This document shows, piece by piece, positions 44,963-53,424 of a stretch of 64,000 nt of DNA (positions are counted from its first letter, which is position 1; the number at the start of each line of letters is the position of its first letter). The notes beneath the pieces are model-generated. The model was not told the origin of the DNA. It saw nothing but the letters and a program-made list of their open reading frames with translations, and did not search any database. The stretch is taken from the NCBI GenBank assembly GCA_021373185.1, contig JAJFTF010000031.1, positions 88,612-152,611 of the forward strand, read 5' to 3'. The DNA comes from Betaproteobacteria bacterium (lineage in GTDB: Bacteria; Pseudomonadota; Gammaproteobacteria; Burkholderiales; Sulfuricellaceae). The translations under genes and the position numbers were made by a program.

Positions 44963-45153
44963 ACACTTTTCCCCCAGCCTTCTTTAATTCCGGCATAACG
45001 CCTGCTGCGCAGGCATTGATTTTCTCTGAAACACCGGCGCGTTTTCCGAAGACGGAGGTGATTGCGGTTCGCTTCGCTCGAAATTTAACGGCTGCGCTTT
45101 CTTTTTCTCCCGCTTGGCGGAAGCCCAGAGGCGGCCCGGCGGAGGTGTTATGA
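44959..45153 (+). CDS. Possible small ORF coupled to both btuC and btuD
   Basis: A 64-codon frame filling the 187-base gap between btuC and btuD. Its ATG overlaps the btuC stop (ATGA at 44959-44962) and its TGA overlaps the btuD start (ATGA at 45150-45153). The product has no recognised domain, no signal peptide and no clear membrane helix. Codon use is unlike the GC-rich neighbours (ATA, TTA, CGA, AGA occur), which argues either for recently acquired DNA or for non-coding sequence that happens to be open. I do not recognise it. Confidence 0.35.
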   Translation: MNTFPPAFFNSGITPAAQALIFSETPARFPKTEVIAVRFARNLTAALSFSPAWRKPRGGPAEVL

Positions 45154-45920
45154 CGATGGCGTTACTCGAGACCGCCCAGCTCGACGTCGTCATTGGCGGT
45201 TGCACCGTTTGCCGCAAGCTCGACTGGCGCGTGATGCCGGGCGACCGCTGGGCGATCCTTGGCAAGAACGGCGCCGGCAAGTCGACGCTGTTATCCACTG
45301 TCGCCGGGTTACGCCCGCACGCTTCTGGTGCAGTGCATATCGCCGGGCTTTCCGCCTACGCCACGCCGCCGCGCGAACTGGCCAAGGTGCGCGGCTACCT
45401 GCCGCAGGTGCAATATGACCCCTTCGCCTCCGCCGTCCTCGAAACGGTGCTGGTCGGGCGGCATCCTCATCTTGGCCGTTGGGACTGGGAGTCGTGCGAA
45501 GATCGTCGCATCGCCGAAAGTGCGCTCGCTGAAGTGGGGCTCACCGGCTTCGCGGAGCGCCAAGTGCAGACGCTCTCCGGCGGCGAACGCCAGCGTCTCG
45601 GTCTTGCCCTGTTGTTCGCCCAGAAGCCACGCCTGTTTTTGCTCGACGAACCGCTCACGCATCTCGACCTTAACCACCAGGTGGCGCTGATGGATCTGCT
45701 CGCCAAGCGCGCCGCACAAGGCGCGGGCGTAGTCGCCGTACTGCACGACCCCAGCTTCGCCGCTCGCTACTGCCAGCACGCCCTGCTGCTCTTCGGCGAC
45801 GGCGACTGGCTCGCCGGGCCGGTAGCGGATATCGTTACGGCGGAAAACCTCTCGCGCCTCTACGGCCACCCGCTGCTGCAGGTAGCCGGCTGTCCCTACC
45901 CCATCTTCATACCGGAGTAA
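45150..45920 (+). CDS. btuD: Vitamin B12 ABC transporter ATPase BtuD
   Basis: A 256-residue ABC ATPase. Walker A is LGKNGAGKSTLLS, the Q-loop region YLPQVQYDPFAS, the signature LSGGERQRLGLALL, Walker B LFLLDEPLTHLDL and the switch His in VLHDPSFAARYC. Powers BtuC. The ATG at 45150 has a GGAGG at 45141-45145. Three bases separate it from the next gene. Confidence 0.92.
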   Translation: MTMALLETAQLDVVIGGCTVCRKLDWRVMPGDRWAILGKNGAGKSTLLSTVAGLRPHASGAVHIAGLSAYATPPRELAKVRGYLPQVQYDPFASAVLETVLVGRHPHLGRWDWESCEDRRIAESALAEVGLTGFAERQVQTLSGGERQRLGLALLFAQKPRLFLLDEPLTHLDLNHQVALMDLLAKRAAQGAGVVAVLHDPSFAARYCQHALLLFGDGDWLAGPVADIVTAENLSRLYGHPLLQVAGCPYPIFIPE

Positions 45921-45922
45921 TC

Positions 45923-46720
45923 ATGTTCCGACCGCTGCTCGCTCTTCTCGCTGGCCTTATCATGTCCATGACATCGCTCGCCCATGCTGATTGCCCGCGT
46001 ATTGTCAGCCAGTCGCCCTACATCACGCGCGCCCTCGAATGGATGGGCCGCAGCGACTGCATTGTCGGTATCAGCCGCTACGACAAGCTCGACTTGCCGC
46101 GCACCGGTGGCATCATTGACCCGGATGCCGACGTCATTGCGCTGCTCGATCCGCAGGTGATGATCACCTCCAGGTGGACCGCTGCGGCGAAATGGCAGGC
46201 TATGGCGCCAGCCGGCGCGACGGTTCTGCGGGTGGACGGCTTCAAGGGAACGGACGATATGGAGCGTACGCTTCGGCAGATAGGCCGTGCCGCCGGCGTC
46301 GCCGACATCGACGCGCGCGTGGATCGCTTCGCCGCCGAGTGGCGCGCAGCGGCGGCGAAGGTAAACGGCGGTAACCGCCGCGCTGTCATAATGACGGCCT
46401 GTAGCGGTGCGCCTTATTCCTTTGGCCGTGGCACTACGCTGTACGAACTCTTCTCCAGCGCTGGACTCCAGATCGTCGCCGATCACGACGGCATTCGCAA
46501 TTTCCGTCCTGACGGTCCGGTCGATGAACTACCGCGCTGGTTAGACAGCATACGCCCCGAGATCATCTTCGCCCTCAAGAACAGCCTCGACGAAGCCTGC
46601 AACGTCGCACTAGTGCGACCGAACACCATGATCGTGCCGCTCGACGGCGAATACTTCAACCATCCCGGCCCCGGCTTGCTCAAAGGGCTGGAGCAACTAC
46701 GTCAAGTGCTAGTGCCATGA
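45923..46720 (+). CDS. Periplasmic BtuF-like substrate-binding protein (divergent copy)
   Basis: A 265-residue secreted protein: signal peptide in the first ~22 residues (LALLAGLIMSMTSLAHA), then a class III binding fold with RIVSQSPYITRALEWMG and GGIIDPDADVIALLDPQVMI, the blocks that open each lobe in BtuF-type proteins. Cysteines near 24, 45, 150 and 214 are more than the canonical btuF has. In the operon it would deliver cobalamin or a related corrinoid/chelate to BtuCD. It differs strongly from the canonical BtuF encoded convergently at 46780-47670. Confidence 0.8.
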   Translation: MFRPLLALLAGLIMSMTSLAHADCPRIVSQSPYITRALEWMGRSDCIVGISRYDKLDLPRTGGIIDPDADVIALLDPQVMITSRWTAAAKWQAMAPAGATVLRVDGFKGTDDMERTLRQIGRAAGVADIDARVDRFAAEWRAAAAKVNGGNRRAVIMTACSGAPYSFGRGTTLYELFSSAGLQIVADHDGIRNFRPDGPVDELPRWLDSIRPEIIFALKNSLDEACNVALVRPNTMIVPLDGEYFNHPGPGLLKGLEQLRQVLVP

Positions 46721-46779
46721 GCGGATTTCATCCATCCCCCAAAGGGTTTCCACCCCTTCCGTCGAAGCTGCACGGCGGC

Positions 46780-47670
46780 CTATTTCTTCCCCAGCTTGGC
46801 GCGCGCGGTTTCCAGATGCTGGCAAAATTGCTCGGCACCGTCGAGAATGCGCGGTATGTGACGTTGAATCAATTGCGGCGGCACAAAGTAGAGATTGTCC
46901 TGCGCTACCGCCGTCATGCTGGTCCAGCGCTTCCAGTCGTCCAGCCACTCGGGGCGCGCGTCGCCCATGCCGCTGGCGATAATGACGTCGGGGTTCGATG
47001 CGATGACGCCTTCGACGGTGATTTTGGGCGTCAGCACCGGCAGATCGGCAAAAATGTTCTCGCCGCCACAGAGACGAATCACATCGCTGATGATCTGTTT
47101 GCCGTTGATGGTCATCAGCGGCTGTTTCCATATCTGGTAAAAAACGCGCAGTTGCGGTCGTTTCGAGTAGCGCGCGGCGAGTTGCGCGTAGCGCGCGCGA
47201 AAACGTGCGGCGGCGGCGTTGGCGGTCGCTTCGGTGCCGGCCAGGCGACCGAAGTCTTGCAACGACTTGGCGATGTCCTCGATCCGGTTGGCTTGCGTGA
47301 GATAGACCGGCAACCCCAGCCTGCGCAGTTTGGCGATGGAGGCCGGGGCGTTGCCGCTTTCCCAGCCGATGACGAGATCGGGTTTCAGCGCCGCCACCGC
47401 TTCGAGATCGAACCGGGAGTAGCCGCCGACGCGTGGCAGGGATTTCGCCGCCTCTGGAAAGTCACTGTAATCGACGGTGCCGACGATGCGCTCGCCCGCA
47501 CCTGCGGCAAACAGCGTTTCCGTCACATGGGGCGCGAGGCTGACGATGCGTTGCGCGGGGCCGGCGAGCTTCAGTTGGTTGCCGGTGTCATCGGTAATCG
47601 CCAACTCGGCGGCTACTGGAAAAGACACAGTGGCGAGTGCGGCAAGCAGTATTGCAAAACGGGAAATCAT
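46780..47670 (-). CDS. btuF: Cobalamin-binding periplasmic protein BtuF
   Basis: About 296 residues. Signal peptide MISRFAILLAALATVSFPVA then RIVSLAPHVTETLFAAGAGE, GGYSRFDLEAVAALKPDLVI, YFVPPQLIQRHIPRILDGAE: the standard BtuF architecture. It binds cobalamin in the periplasm for BtuCD. The start at 47670 has AAGGA six bases upstream; the frame is open further upstream without a ribosome site. It is on the - strand, convergent with the operon's own binding protein, with 59 bases between them and no visible terminator. Confidence 0.9.
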   Translation of the reverse strand: MISRFAILLAALATVSFPVAAELAITDDTGNQLKLAGPAQRIVSLAPHVTETLFAAGAGERIVGTVDYSDFPEAAKSLPRVGGYSRFDLEAVAALKPDLVIGWESGNAPASIAKLRRLGLPVYLTQANRIEDIAKSLQDFGRLAGTEATANAAAARFRARYAQLAARYSKRPQLRVFYQIWKQPLMTINGKQIISDVIRLCGGENIFADLPVLTPKITVEGVIASNPDVIIASGMGDARPEWLDDWKRWTSMTAVAQDNLYFVPPQLIQRHIPRILDGAEQFCQHLETARAKLGKK

Positions 47671-47760
47671 GTCAAGTCCTTGCTTGAGCATATTGGGGGA
47701 GTCCGCAGGATTCAGAAAAAATTGCACGCTAAGACCCGGGGATCGACTATAGCAGTCGAT

Positions 47761-47979
47761 GAAATGAACGATCGTATTATACGATATTATGATAATCTGG
47801 ATATTGGTCCCTGCCTGCAAGTAACAAAACGTTGGTGTCCATTTTTTTCAGCTTACCTCAATGAAGAGAAGACAGGTTTAATGCAGTTCGTCGATAGTTT
47901 TTGCCGATCTGATCATGCCGTGTTCGAAGCTGATAAGGTGAAGTATTCTTGTCACGTGTGGACTGGCGTGAATTTGTAA
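47761..47979 (+). CDS. Possible 72-residue ORF ahead of bluB
   Basis: The 308 bases between the btuF start and bluB are AT-richer than their surroundings and contain this 72-codon frame, whose stop overlaps the bluB ATG (TAATG at 47977-47981). The product (opening NDRIIRYYDNLDIGPC) has no domain that I recognise, four cysteines and no signal peptide. There is no good ribosome site. The region shows no cobalamin riboswitch motif on either strand. It may be a leader, a small protein or non-coding. Confidence 0.3.
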   Translation, partial: EMNDRIIRYYDNLDIGPCLQVTKRWCPFFSAYLNEEKTGLMQFVDSFCRSDHAVFEADKVKYSCHVWTGVNL

Positions 47980-48635
47980 TGGGCCACAGCGATCACTGTT
48001 TCAGCGAGGCCGAGCGCGCTGCCGTCTACCGTGCCATCGCCGAGCGCCGCGACATGCGCCATTTCCGGCCAGACCCGGTTGCCCCTGAGATACTGCGCCG
48101 CCTGTTGGGTGCGGCACATCAGGCGCCCAGCGTCGGGCTGATGCAGCCATGGCGTTTCATCCGCATCGTCCGGAGCGACCTGCGTCAGTGCATTCATGCC
48201 TTGGTGGAGGAAGAGCGCCAGCGTACGGCCGCCGCTCTTGGCGCACGCCAGGAAGAATTTTTGCGCCTCAAGGTCGAGGGCATTCTCACCTGCGGCGAAT
48301 TGCTGGTGGCGGCCTTGCCTGACGGGCGCGAACGCCATATCTTCGGTCGGCGCACCTTGCCGGAAATGGATCTTGCTTCAGTCTCTTGCGCCATCCAGAA
48401 CCTGTGGCTGGCGGCTCGAGCCGAAGGTCTGGGCTTGGGCTGGGTGTCGTTGTTTGATCCCGATGCCCTCGCCAGCCTGCTGGCCATGCCGTCGGGTAGC
48501 AAGCCGGTTGCCGTTCTCTGTCTGGGGCATGTCGAAGCATTTTATTCGGCACCCATGCTGGAGCTGGAGGGCTGGACTCAGGGGCGGCAACTGGAAGACA
48601 TGCTATACCTCGATGAGTGGGGGATTCCGGCATGA
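47979..48635 (+). CDS. bluB: 5,6-dimethylbenzimidazole synthase BluB
   Basis: A 218-residue nitroreductase-fold flavoprotein. RRDMRHFRPDPVAPEILRRL and AHQAPSVGLMQPWRFI are typical of BluB, which breaks down FMN to the lower ligand of cobalamin; GLGLGWVSLFDPDALASLL and AVLCLGHVE follow. The ATG at 47979 is chosen; a TTG at 47949 adds ten residues. It starts the eight-gene cobalamin-assembly operon, overlapping cobU by four bases. Confidence 0.92.
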   Translation: MGHSDHCFSEAERAAVYRAIAERRDMRHFRPDPVAPEILRRLLGAAHQAPSVGLMQPWRFIRIVRSDLRQCIHALVEEERQRTAAALGARQEEFLRLKVEGILTCGELLVAALPDGRERHIFGRRTLPEMDLASVSCAIQNLWLAARAEGLGLGWVSLFDPDALASLLAMPSGSKPVAVLCLGHVEAFYSAPMLELEGWTQGRQLEDMLYLDEWGIPA

Positions 48636-49147
48636 AAGAACTGATCCTCGGCGGCGCCCGTTCGGGCAAGAGCGCCTTGGCCGAGCGTCTGGCCGAAAGC
48701 AGCGGGCTTGATGTCGTCTACGTCGCCACGGCGACGGCGGGCGATGCTGAAATGGCCGGGCGTATCGCCCATCACCAGAAACGCCGCCCCGCCAAGTGGG
48801 GCGTGGTGGAAGAACCTCGTCAACTCGCTGCCGCGCTTCAGGTTGCGGCTGATCCCGGTCGTTGCCTGCTGGTGGACTGCCTGACCCTGTGGCTGAACAA
48901 CGTGATTGCCGATGATGCGCTGTTCCAGCGCGAGCGCGCCGCATTGCTGGAAACCTTGCCCGGCCTGCCCGGCCGGATCATCCTGGTGAGTAACGAAGTC
49001 GGCATGGGGATCGTGCCGCTGGGCGAGCTTTCCCGCCGTTTCTGCGACGAGGCCGGGCGCTTGCACCAGGATCTGGCGCAGTTGTGCGAGCGGGTGACAT
49101 TAGTTGTGGCAGGCCTGCCGCTTATCTTGAAAGAACATAAACAATGA
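48632..49147 (+). CDS. cobU: Adenosylcobinamide kinase / adenosylcobinamide-phosphate guanylyltransferase
   Basis: A 171-residue bifunctional enzyme. The P-loop LILGGARSGKSALAE opens the protein; RIAHHQKRRPAKW holds the His that takes up GMP; LLVDCLTLWLNN and VSNEVGMGIVPLG are further blocks. Makes adenosylcobinamide-GDP, the acceptor for CobS. ATGA overlaps with bluB and cobT. Length is normal. Confidence 0.93.
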   Translation: MKELILGGARSGKSALAERLAESSGLDVVYVATATAGDAEMAGRIAHHQKRRPAKWGVVEEPRQLAAALQVAADPGRCLLVDCLTLWLNNVIADDALFQRERAALLETLPGLPGRIILVSNEVGMGIVPLGELSRRFCDEAGRLHQDLAQLCERVTLVVAGLPLILKEHKQ

Positions 49148-50202
49148 GTTTTGAATGGTTGAACAAATCGGCTCAGGCGATTGATCCCGTGGTGCTTGAA
49201 GCCGCAAAAGCCCGCCAGATGCATCTGACCAAGCCGCCCGGCTCGCTCGGTTACCTGGAGGACGCCGCCATCCGCCTCGCCGCCATGCAGAGCACGCAGC
49301 AGCCTGACCTTTCGCGGGCGCGCATCGTGGTGTTCGCCGCCGACCACGGCATCGCCGAGGAAGGCGTGTCGGCTTTCCCCCAAGCCGTGACCGGCCACAT
49401 GATCCACAATTTCGTCACCGGCGGCGCGGCGATCAGCGTGCTGGCACGCAATCTCGGCGCCACTCTGGAAGTGGTGGATGTGGGCAGCGTTGCTGATACC
49501 GGCGCCATGTCGGGCGTCATCGTGCAGAAAGCCGGCACCGGCACCGCCAACTTCCGCCGTGGGCCGGCGATGACCGAGCCGCAGCTGGCGGCGGCATTGC
49601 AGGCCGGTCGCGATGCGGTGGATCGGGCGTTGAAAGACAAGGTGCAGATATTCATCGGCGGCGAGATGGGCATCGCCAACACCAGTGCCGCTACCGCCAT
49701 GGCTTGTGCGCTGCTGGGCAAGGCGCCGCAGGAAATCGCCGGGCCCGGCACCGGGCTTGCGCCGGAAGGCGTGGCGCACAAGGCGCGGGTGATCGGCGAA
49801 TCGCTGGAATTGCACCACGCGGCGATGACTTCGCCGCTGGAAGTGCTGCGCCATGTCGGCGGCTTCGAGATCGCGGCGCTGGCCGGCGCTTACATTGCCT
49901 GTGCCCAGGCCGGCCTGCCGGTTCTGGTGGACGGCTTCATCGCCAGTACCGCCGCACTGGTTGCCATGAAAATTCGCCCTGATGCGGCGGCCTGGTGGTT
50001 CTACGGCCACGCCTCCGCCGAGCCCGGTTACGTGCGTTTGATGGAGGCGCTGCAGGCCCGACCCTTGGTGGACTTGGGTTTGCGTCTGGGTGAGGGAAGC
50101 GGCGCTGCCGTTGCATTGCCTATCCTGCGGCTTGCCGCCGCGTTGCATGGCCAGATGGCGACCTTCGCCGAGGCCGGCGTGGCGGAAAAAAGCCATGGCT
50201 GA
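49144..50202 (+). CDS. cobT: Nicotinate-nucleotide-dimethylbenzimidazole phosphoribosyltransferase
   Basis: A 352-residue CobT. KPPGSLGYLEDAAIRLAAM near the N-terminus, VVFAADHGIAEEGVSAFPQ, and GLRLGEGSGAAVALPILRLA with the catalytic Glu near the C-terminus are all present. It activates dimethylbenzimidazole (from BluB) as alpha-ribazole-5'-phosphate. Overlaps cobU (ATGA) and cobC by eight bases. Confidence 0.95.
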   Translation: MSFEWLNKSAQAIDPVVLEAAKARQMHLTKPPGSLGYLEDAAIRLAAMQSTQQPDLSRARIVVFAADHGIAEEGVSAFPQAVTGHMIHNFVTGGAAISVLARNLGATLEVVDVGSVADTGAMSGVIVQKAGTGTANFRRGPAMTEPQLAAALQAGRDAVDRALKDKVQIFIGGEMGIANTSAATAMACALLGKAPQEIAGPGTGLAPEGVAHKARVIGESLELHHAAMTSPLEVLRHVGGFEIAALAGAYIACAQAGLPVLVDGFIASTAALVAMKIRPDAAAWWFYGHASAEPGYVRLMEALQARPLVDLGLRLGEGSGAAVALPILRLAAALHGQMATFAEAGVAEKSHG

Positions 50203-50800
50203 AACGCCGTCTACCCTGATCGATCTCCTGCGCCACGGCGAACCCGAGGGCGGAACCCGATTTCGCGGTTACACCGACGATCCGCTGAGCGAGCAGGGCT
50301 GGGCGCAGATGCGCGCGGCAGTGCAGTCGGAGGAGCAATGGGATGTCATGGTTACCTCGCCGCTGTTGCGCTGCGCCGAATTCGCGGCGGAAATCGCGGA
50401 GCGCATCGGTGTGCCGCTGGAAACCGATGCGCGCTTTCAGGAAATCGGCTTTGGTGAGTGGGAAGGTCGCACTTATGACGAGCTGCATCTGAGTCAGCCC
50501 GGGCGCCTCGATCTTTTCTTGCGCGACCCGGCTCGCCATACACCGCCGGGCGGCGAAAAACTGGATGATTTCATCGAACGGGTGACGGTGGCCTGGCTCG
50601 AACTGCTGGCACGCCATGAAGGCAAAAAAATCCTGCTGGTCGCTCACGGCGGCGTCAATCGCGTGATCCTCTGCCATGCCCTGCAAATTCCCACGCAAAA
50701 CCTGTTCCGGCTGGAAGTGAAATTCGCCGGCAGGAGCCGCCTCCGGGTGCTCGGCGGCGGCGATGAGTCCTTCCCGCAACTGGTGTTCCACGGCACATGA
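50195..50800 (+). CDS. cobC: Alpha-ribazole phosphatase (histidine phosphatase family)
   Basis: About 201 residues. The phosphohistidine motif is LLRHGEPEGG; RFRGYTDDPLSEQG, FQEIGFGEWEGRTYDE and LLVAHGGVNRVILCHAL provide the rest of the site. Dephosphorylates alpha-ribazole-phosphate. Start at 50195 overlaps cobT by eight bases; a longer frame upstream is inside cobT and lacks a ribosome site. Ends in an ATGA overlap with cobS. Confidence 0.9.
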   Translation: MAETPSTLIDLLRHGEPEGGTRFRGYTDDPLSEQGWAQMRAAVQSEEQWDVMVTSPLLRCAEFAAEIAERIGVPLETDARFQEIGFGEWEGRTYDELHLSQPGRLDLFLRDPARHTPPGGEKLDDFIERVTVAWLELLARHEGKKILLVAHGGVNRVILCHALQIPTQNLFRLEVKFAGRSRLRVLGGGDESFPQLVFHGT

Positions 50801-51528
50801 AGGCGCTGCTGCTGGCGGTACGCTTCCTGACCTGCATCCCGATCCCCCTGCGCGATGAATTTACACCGCAAGGCTGGGGGCGCTCGGCGCTGACTTATCC
50901 GCTGGTCGGGCTGCTGATCGGAGCGTTGCTGCTGGGCCTGCAGCGGCTCGTCGGCCATGCCGACCCGCTGCTTCAGGCGGCATTGTTGACGGCGGCCTGG
51001 GCGTTGCTGACCGGCGGCTTGCACTTGGACGGCCTGGCCGACAGCGCCGATGCCTGGGTAGGCGGCCACGGCGACCGCGAGCGTACCCTGGCGATCATGA
51101 AAGACCCGCGCAGCGGCCCCGCTGCCGTTTCGACGTTGGCGCTCACGCTGCTGCTGAAATTCGCCGCCCTCGCGGCGCTGGTAAAGATCGACGCCGGCCC
51201 GGCGCTGTTGCTCGCCCCACTATTGGGGCGCAGTGCGCTGGTCGTACTGCTGCTGACCACGCCTTATGTTCGGGCCGGCGGCATGGCCTCGGCGATTGCG
51301 GCCCACCTGCCGCGAACGGTGGCGCTGTTGGTGTTGCTGCTGGTCGTGGTTGGCGCGGTGCTGACCGGGAAACCGGGGGTGCTGGCGCTGGTTGTTGTGC
51401 TGGTCACGCTGGCGCTGCTGCGCTGGATCATGGTGCGGCGGCTGGGCGGCATGACCGGCGACACGCTCGGCGCTGCGGTCGAGCTGACCGAAGTGGCGGT
51501 GCTGGTCGCCCTTGCGCTGGCGCCATGA
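50797..51528 (+). CDS. cobS: Adenosylcobinamide-GDP ribazoletransferase (cobalamin synthase)
   Basis: A 243-residue membrane enzyme with about five to six hydrophobic helices. LTCIPIPLRDEF near the N-terminus and GLHLDGLADSADAW with DRERTLAIMKDPRSGP are the CobS motifs. It joins alpha-ribazole to adenosylcobinamide-GDP in the inner membrane. ATGA overlaps on both sides. Leu/Val/Ala-rich composition is normal for this protein. Confidence 0.94.
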   Translation: MKALLLAVRFLTCIPIPLRDEFTPQGWGRSALTYPLVGLLIGALLLGLQRLVGHADPLLQAALLTAAWALLTGGLHLDGLADSADAWVGGHGDRERTLAIMKDPRSGPAAVSTLALTLLLKFAALAALVKIDAGPALLLAPLLGRSALVVLLLTTPYVRAGGMASAIAAHLPRTVALLVLLLVVVGAVLTGKPGVLALVVVLVTLALLRWIMVRRLGGMTGDTLGAAVELTEVAVLVALALAP

Positions 51529-52442
51529 CGGGCATGGCCGCACCCCTGATCGCTGTTCTGGCGGCTATTCTCGACCGCCTGCTGGGCGAGCCGCGGCGCT
51601 GGCACCCGCTGGTCGGATTCGGTCGTCTGGCGCAGCAAGTCGAAGCGCAACTCAACGGTTCCGCATCTCGCCGCTGGCGCGGTGTGCTGGCGGTCGTTTT
51701 GCTGGTCGGCGGTTTCATTTTTCTGATTTTTCTGATGCGGCACAGCCTTGGCGTATGGGGCTGGTTGCTGGATGCGGCATTGCTCTATCTGGCCATCGGT
51801 GCGGCCAGCCTCAAGCAGCATGCGGATGCGGTGCGTTGGGCGCTGGCAGACGGCGATCTGGATGCGGCGCGGCGCAATGTAGGCCTGATCGTGAGCCGCG
51901 ACACGATGGACATGGACGAAACGGCAGTCGCTACCGCAACCATCGAGTCGGTGCTGGAAAATGGCTGCGATGCGGTGTTCGGCGCGCTGTTCTGGTTTTT
52001 CGTGGCGGGTGCGCCGGGGGCGGTGGCTTACCGTCTCGCCAACACGCTGGATGCGATGTGGGGCTACAAAACCGCGCGCTATCTGCATTTCGGCTGGGCG
52101 GCGGCGCGGCTGGACGATCTGCTCAACTGGATTCCGGCGCGGCTGGTGGCGCTGACTTATTCGATTCTCGGCAATACCGGCGTGGCATGGCGTTGCTGGC
52201 GCAGCCAAGCGGCAGGCTGGGAGAGCCCCAACGCCGGGCCGGTGATGGCGGCGGGCGCGGGCGCACTGGCGCTTCAGCTTGGCGGTACAGCGATCTATCA
52301 TGGCCAGCGGGAATCCCGGCCTGACCTCGGCGCAGGGCGGGCACCCGAGGCGGCGGATATCGCCCGCGCTACCGCCTTGGTGGATCGGGGCGTGATGCTG
52401 TGGCTGGTGCTGGCATTGATCGGAGGGTGGCTGATTGCCTGA
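51525..52442 (+). CDS. cbiB: Adenosylcobinamide-phosphate synthase CbiB
   Basis: A 305-residue membrane protein (CbiB/CobD family). LIAVLAAILDRLLGEPRRWH at the start, VSRDTMDMDETAVATATIES, and AYRLANTLDAMWGYKTARY are the family motifs. Attaches aminopropanol phosphate to cobyric acid. Overlaps cobS by four bases and the next gene by eight. Named cbiB here to separate it from the decarboxylase CobD that follows. Confidence 0.93.
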   Translation: MTGMAAPLIAVLAAILDRLLGEPRRWHPLVGFGRLAQQVEAQLNGSASRRWRGVLAVVLLVGGFIFLIFLMRHSLGVWGWLLDAALLYLAIGAASLKQHADAVRWALADGDLDAARRNVGLIVSRDTMDMDETAVATATIESVLENGCDAVFGALFWFFVAGAPGAVAYRLANTLDAMWGYKTARYLHFGWAAARLDDLLNWIPARLVALTYSILGNTGVAWRCWRSQAAGWESPNAGPVMAAGAGALALQLGGTAIYHGQRESRPDLGAGRAPEAADIARATALVDRGVMLWLVLALIGGWLIA

Positions 52443-53424
52443 TTTGCTCGAACATGGCGGACGTATCCGGCAGGCGGCGGCGCATTACGGTATTCCGGCG
52501 GCGGACTGGCTCGACTTGTCGACCGGCATCAACCCCGTCGGCTGGCCGGTGCCAGTAGTGCCGGGCGAGTGCTGGCGCAACTTGCCGGAAGACGGCGACG
52601 GGCTGGAACAGGCCGCCTGCGACTATTATGGCTGCACCGATTTGCTGGCGACGGCCGGTTCGCAGGCGGCGATCCAGGCGCTGCCGCGCCTGCGCCCGCC
52701 GTGCCGGGTGGGCATGCTGGCGCCATCGTACGCTGAACATGCCTTGGCATGGACGCAATGCGGCCATGATGTGGCGGCGCTGGTGCCGGCTGATATCGAA
52801 GCTGCCCTTGACCGCCTCGATGTGCTGCTGCTGGTCAACCCCAACAATCCCACCGGCAATTATTTCACCGCAGCAACGCTGTATGGCTGGCAGCAGCGGC
52901 TCGCAGCACGCGGCGGCTGGCTGGTAGTGGACGAGGCGTTTATGGATGCAACGTCGCAGCACAGCCTGGCTCCGTGCGCGGGAGTTGAAGGGCTGGTGGT
53001 GCTGCGCTCTCTCGGCAAGTTCTTCGGTTTGGCCGGGGCGCGGGTCGGCTTCGTGCTGGCTTGGTCGGCGTTGCTGGTGCGTCTGGCAGAAGCGCTGGGG
53101 CCGTGGACGCTGGCCAATCCGTCCCGCTGGGTGGCACAGCAGGCGTTGCAGGACGAGGGCTGGCAGCTTGCCGAGCGCCAGCGGCTGGCGCGGGAATCGC
53201 AGCGGCTGGCCGGGTTGCTGGCGCGCCATGGACTGACCCCGAGCGGCGGCACCGCGTTGTTCCAGTGGCTGGAAACTGGGCGGGCAGCGACCATTCAGGA
53301 CGCGCTGGCGCGACAGGGCATCTGGGTGCGCCGCTTCGACACTCCGGCCAGCCTGCGCTTCGGCTTGCCGGGGACGGAAGCGGAATGGCAGCGGCTGGAA
53401 ACGGCGTTGCGGGGGCTGCGATGA
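52435..53424 (+). CDS. cobD: Threonine-phosphate decarboxylase (CobD/CobC aminotransferase fold)
   Basis: A 329-residue class I/II aminotransferase-fold enzyme. [13 protein letters not shown] near residue 26, [14 protein letters not shown], the Asp in VVDEAFMDA, and the Schiff-base Lys in [16 protein letters not shown]. It makes aminopropanol phosphate for CbiB. The start is TTG with GGAGGG at 52422-52427. Overlaps cobQ by four bases. Confidence 0.9.
   Translation: MPDLLEHGGRIRQAAAHYGIPAADWLDLSTGINPVGWPVPVVPGECWRNLPEDGDGLEQAACDYYGCTDLLATAGSQAAIQALPRLRPPCRVGMLAPSYAEHALAWTQCGHDVAALVPADIEAALDRLDVLLLVNPNNPTGNYFTAATLYGWQQRLAARGGWLVVDEAFMDATSQHSLAPCAGVEGLVVLRSLGKFFGLAGARVGFVLAWSALLVRLAEALGPWTLANPSRWVAQQALQDEGWQLAERQRLARESQRLAGLLARHGLTPSGGTALFQWLETGRAATIQDALARQGIWVRRFDTPASLRFGLPGTEAEWQRLETALRGLR

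Noticed and set aside
45923..46720. Calling the operon binding protein a siderophore-binding protein
   Set aside because: It is inside a btuB riboswitch-led operon with btuC and btuD, making a corrinoid role more likely, though not proved.
46717..47979. Long + strand frame (420 codons) across btuF
   Set aside because: It is antisense to a clear BtuF gene; only its last 73 codons lie outside btuF, and those are listed separately as a weak small ORF.
48838..50196. Long open frame on the - strand (452 codons) opposite cobU/cobT
   Set aside because: Shadow of GC-rich codon bias in the genuine + strand genes; His/Gln/Arg-rich translation with no domain.
53061..53420. 120-codon N-terminal extension of cobyric acid synthase
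   Set aside because: Lies inside cobD and is Gly/Ala-rich; the ATG at 53421 overlaps the cobD stop and puts the P-loop at the correct place.
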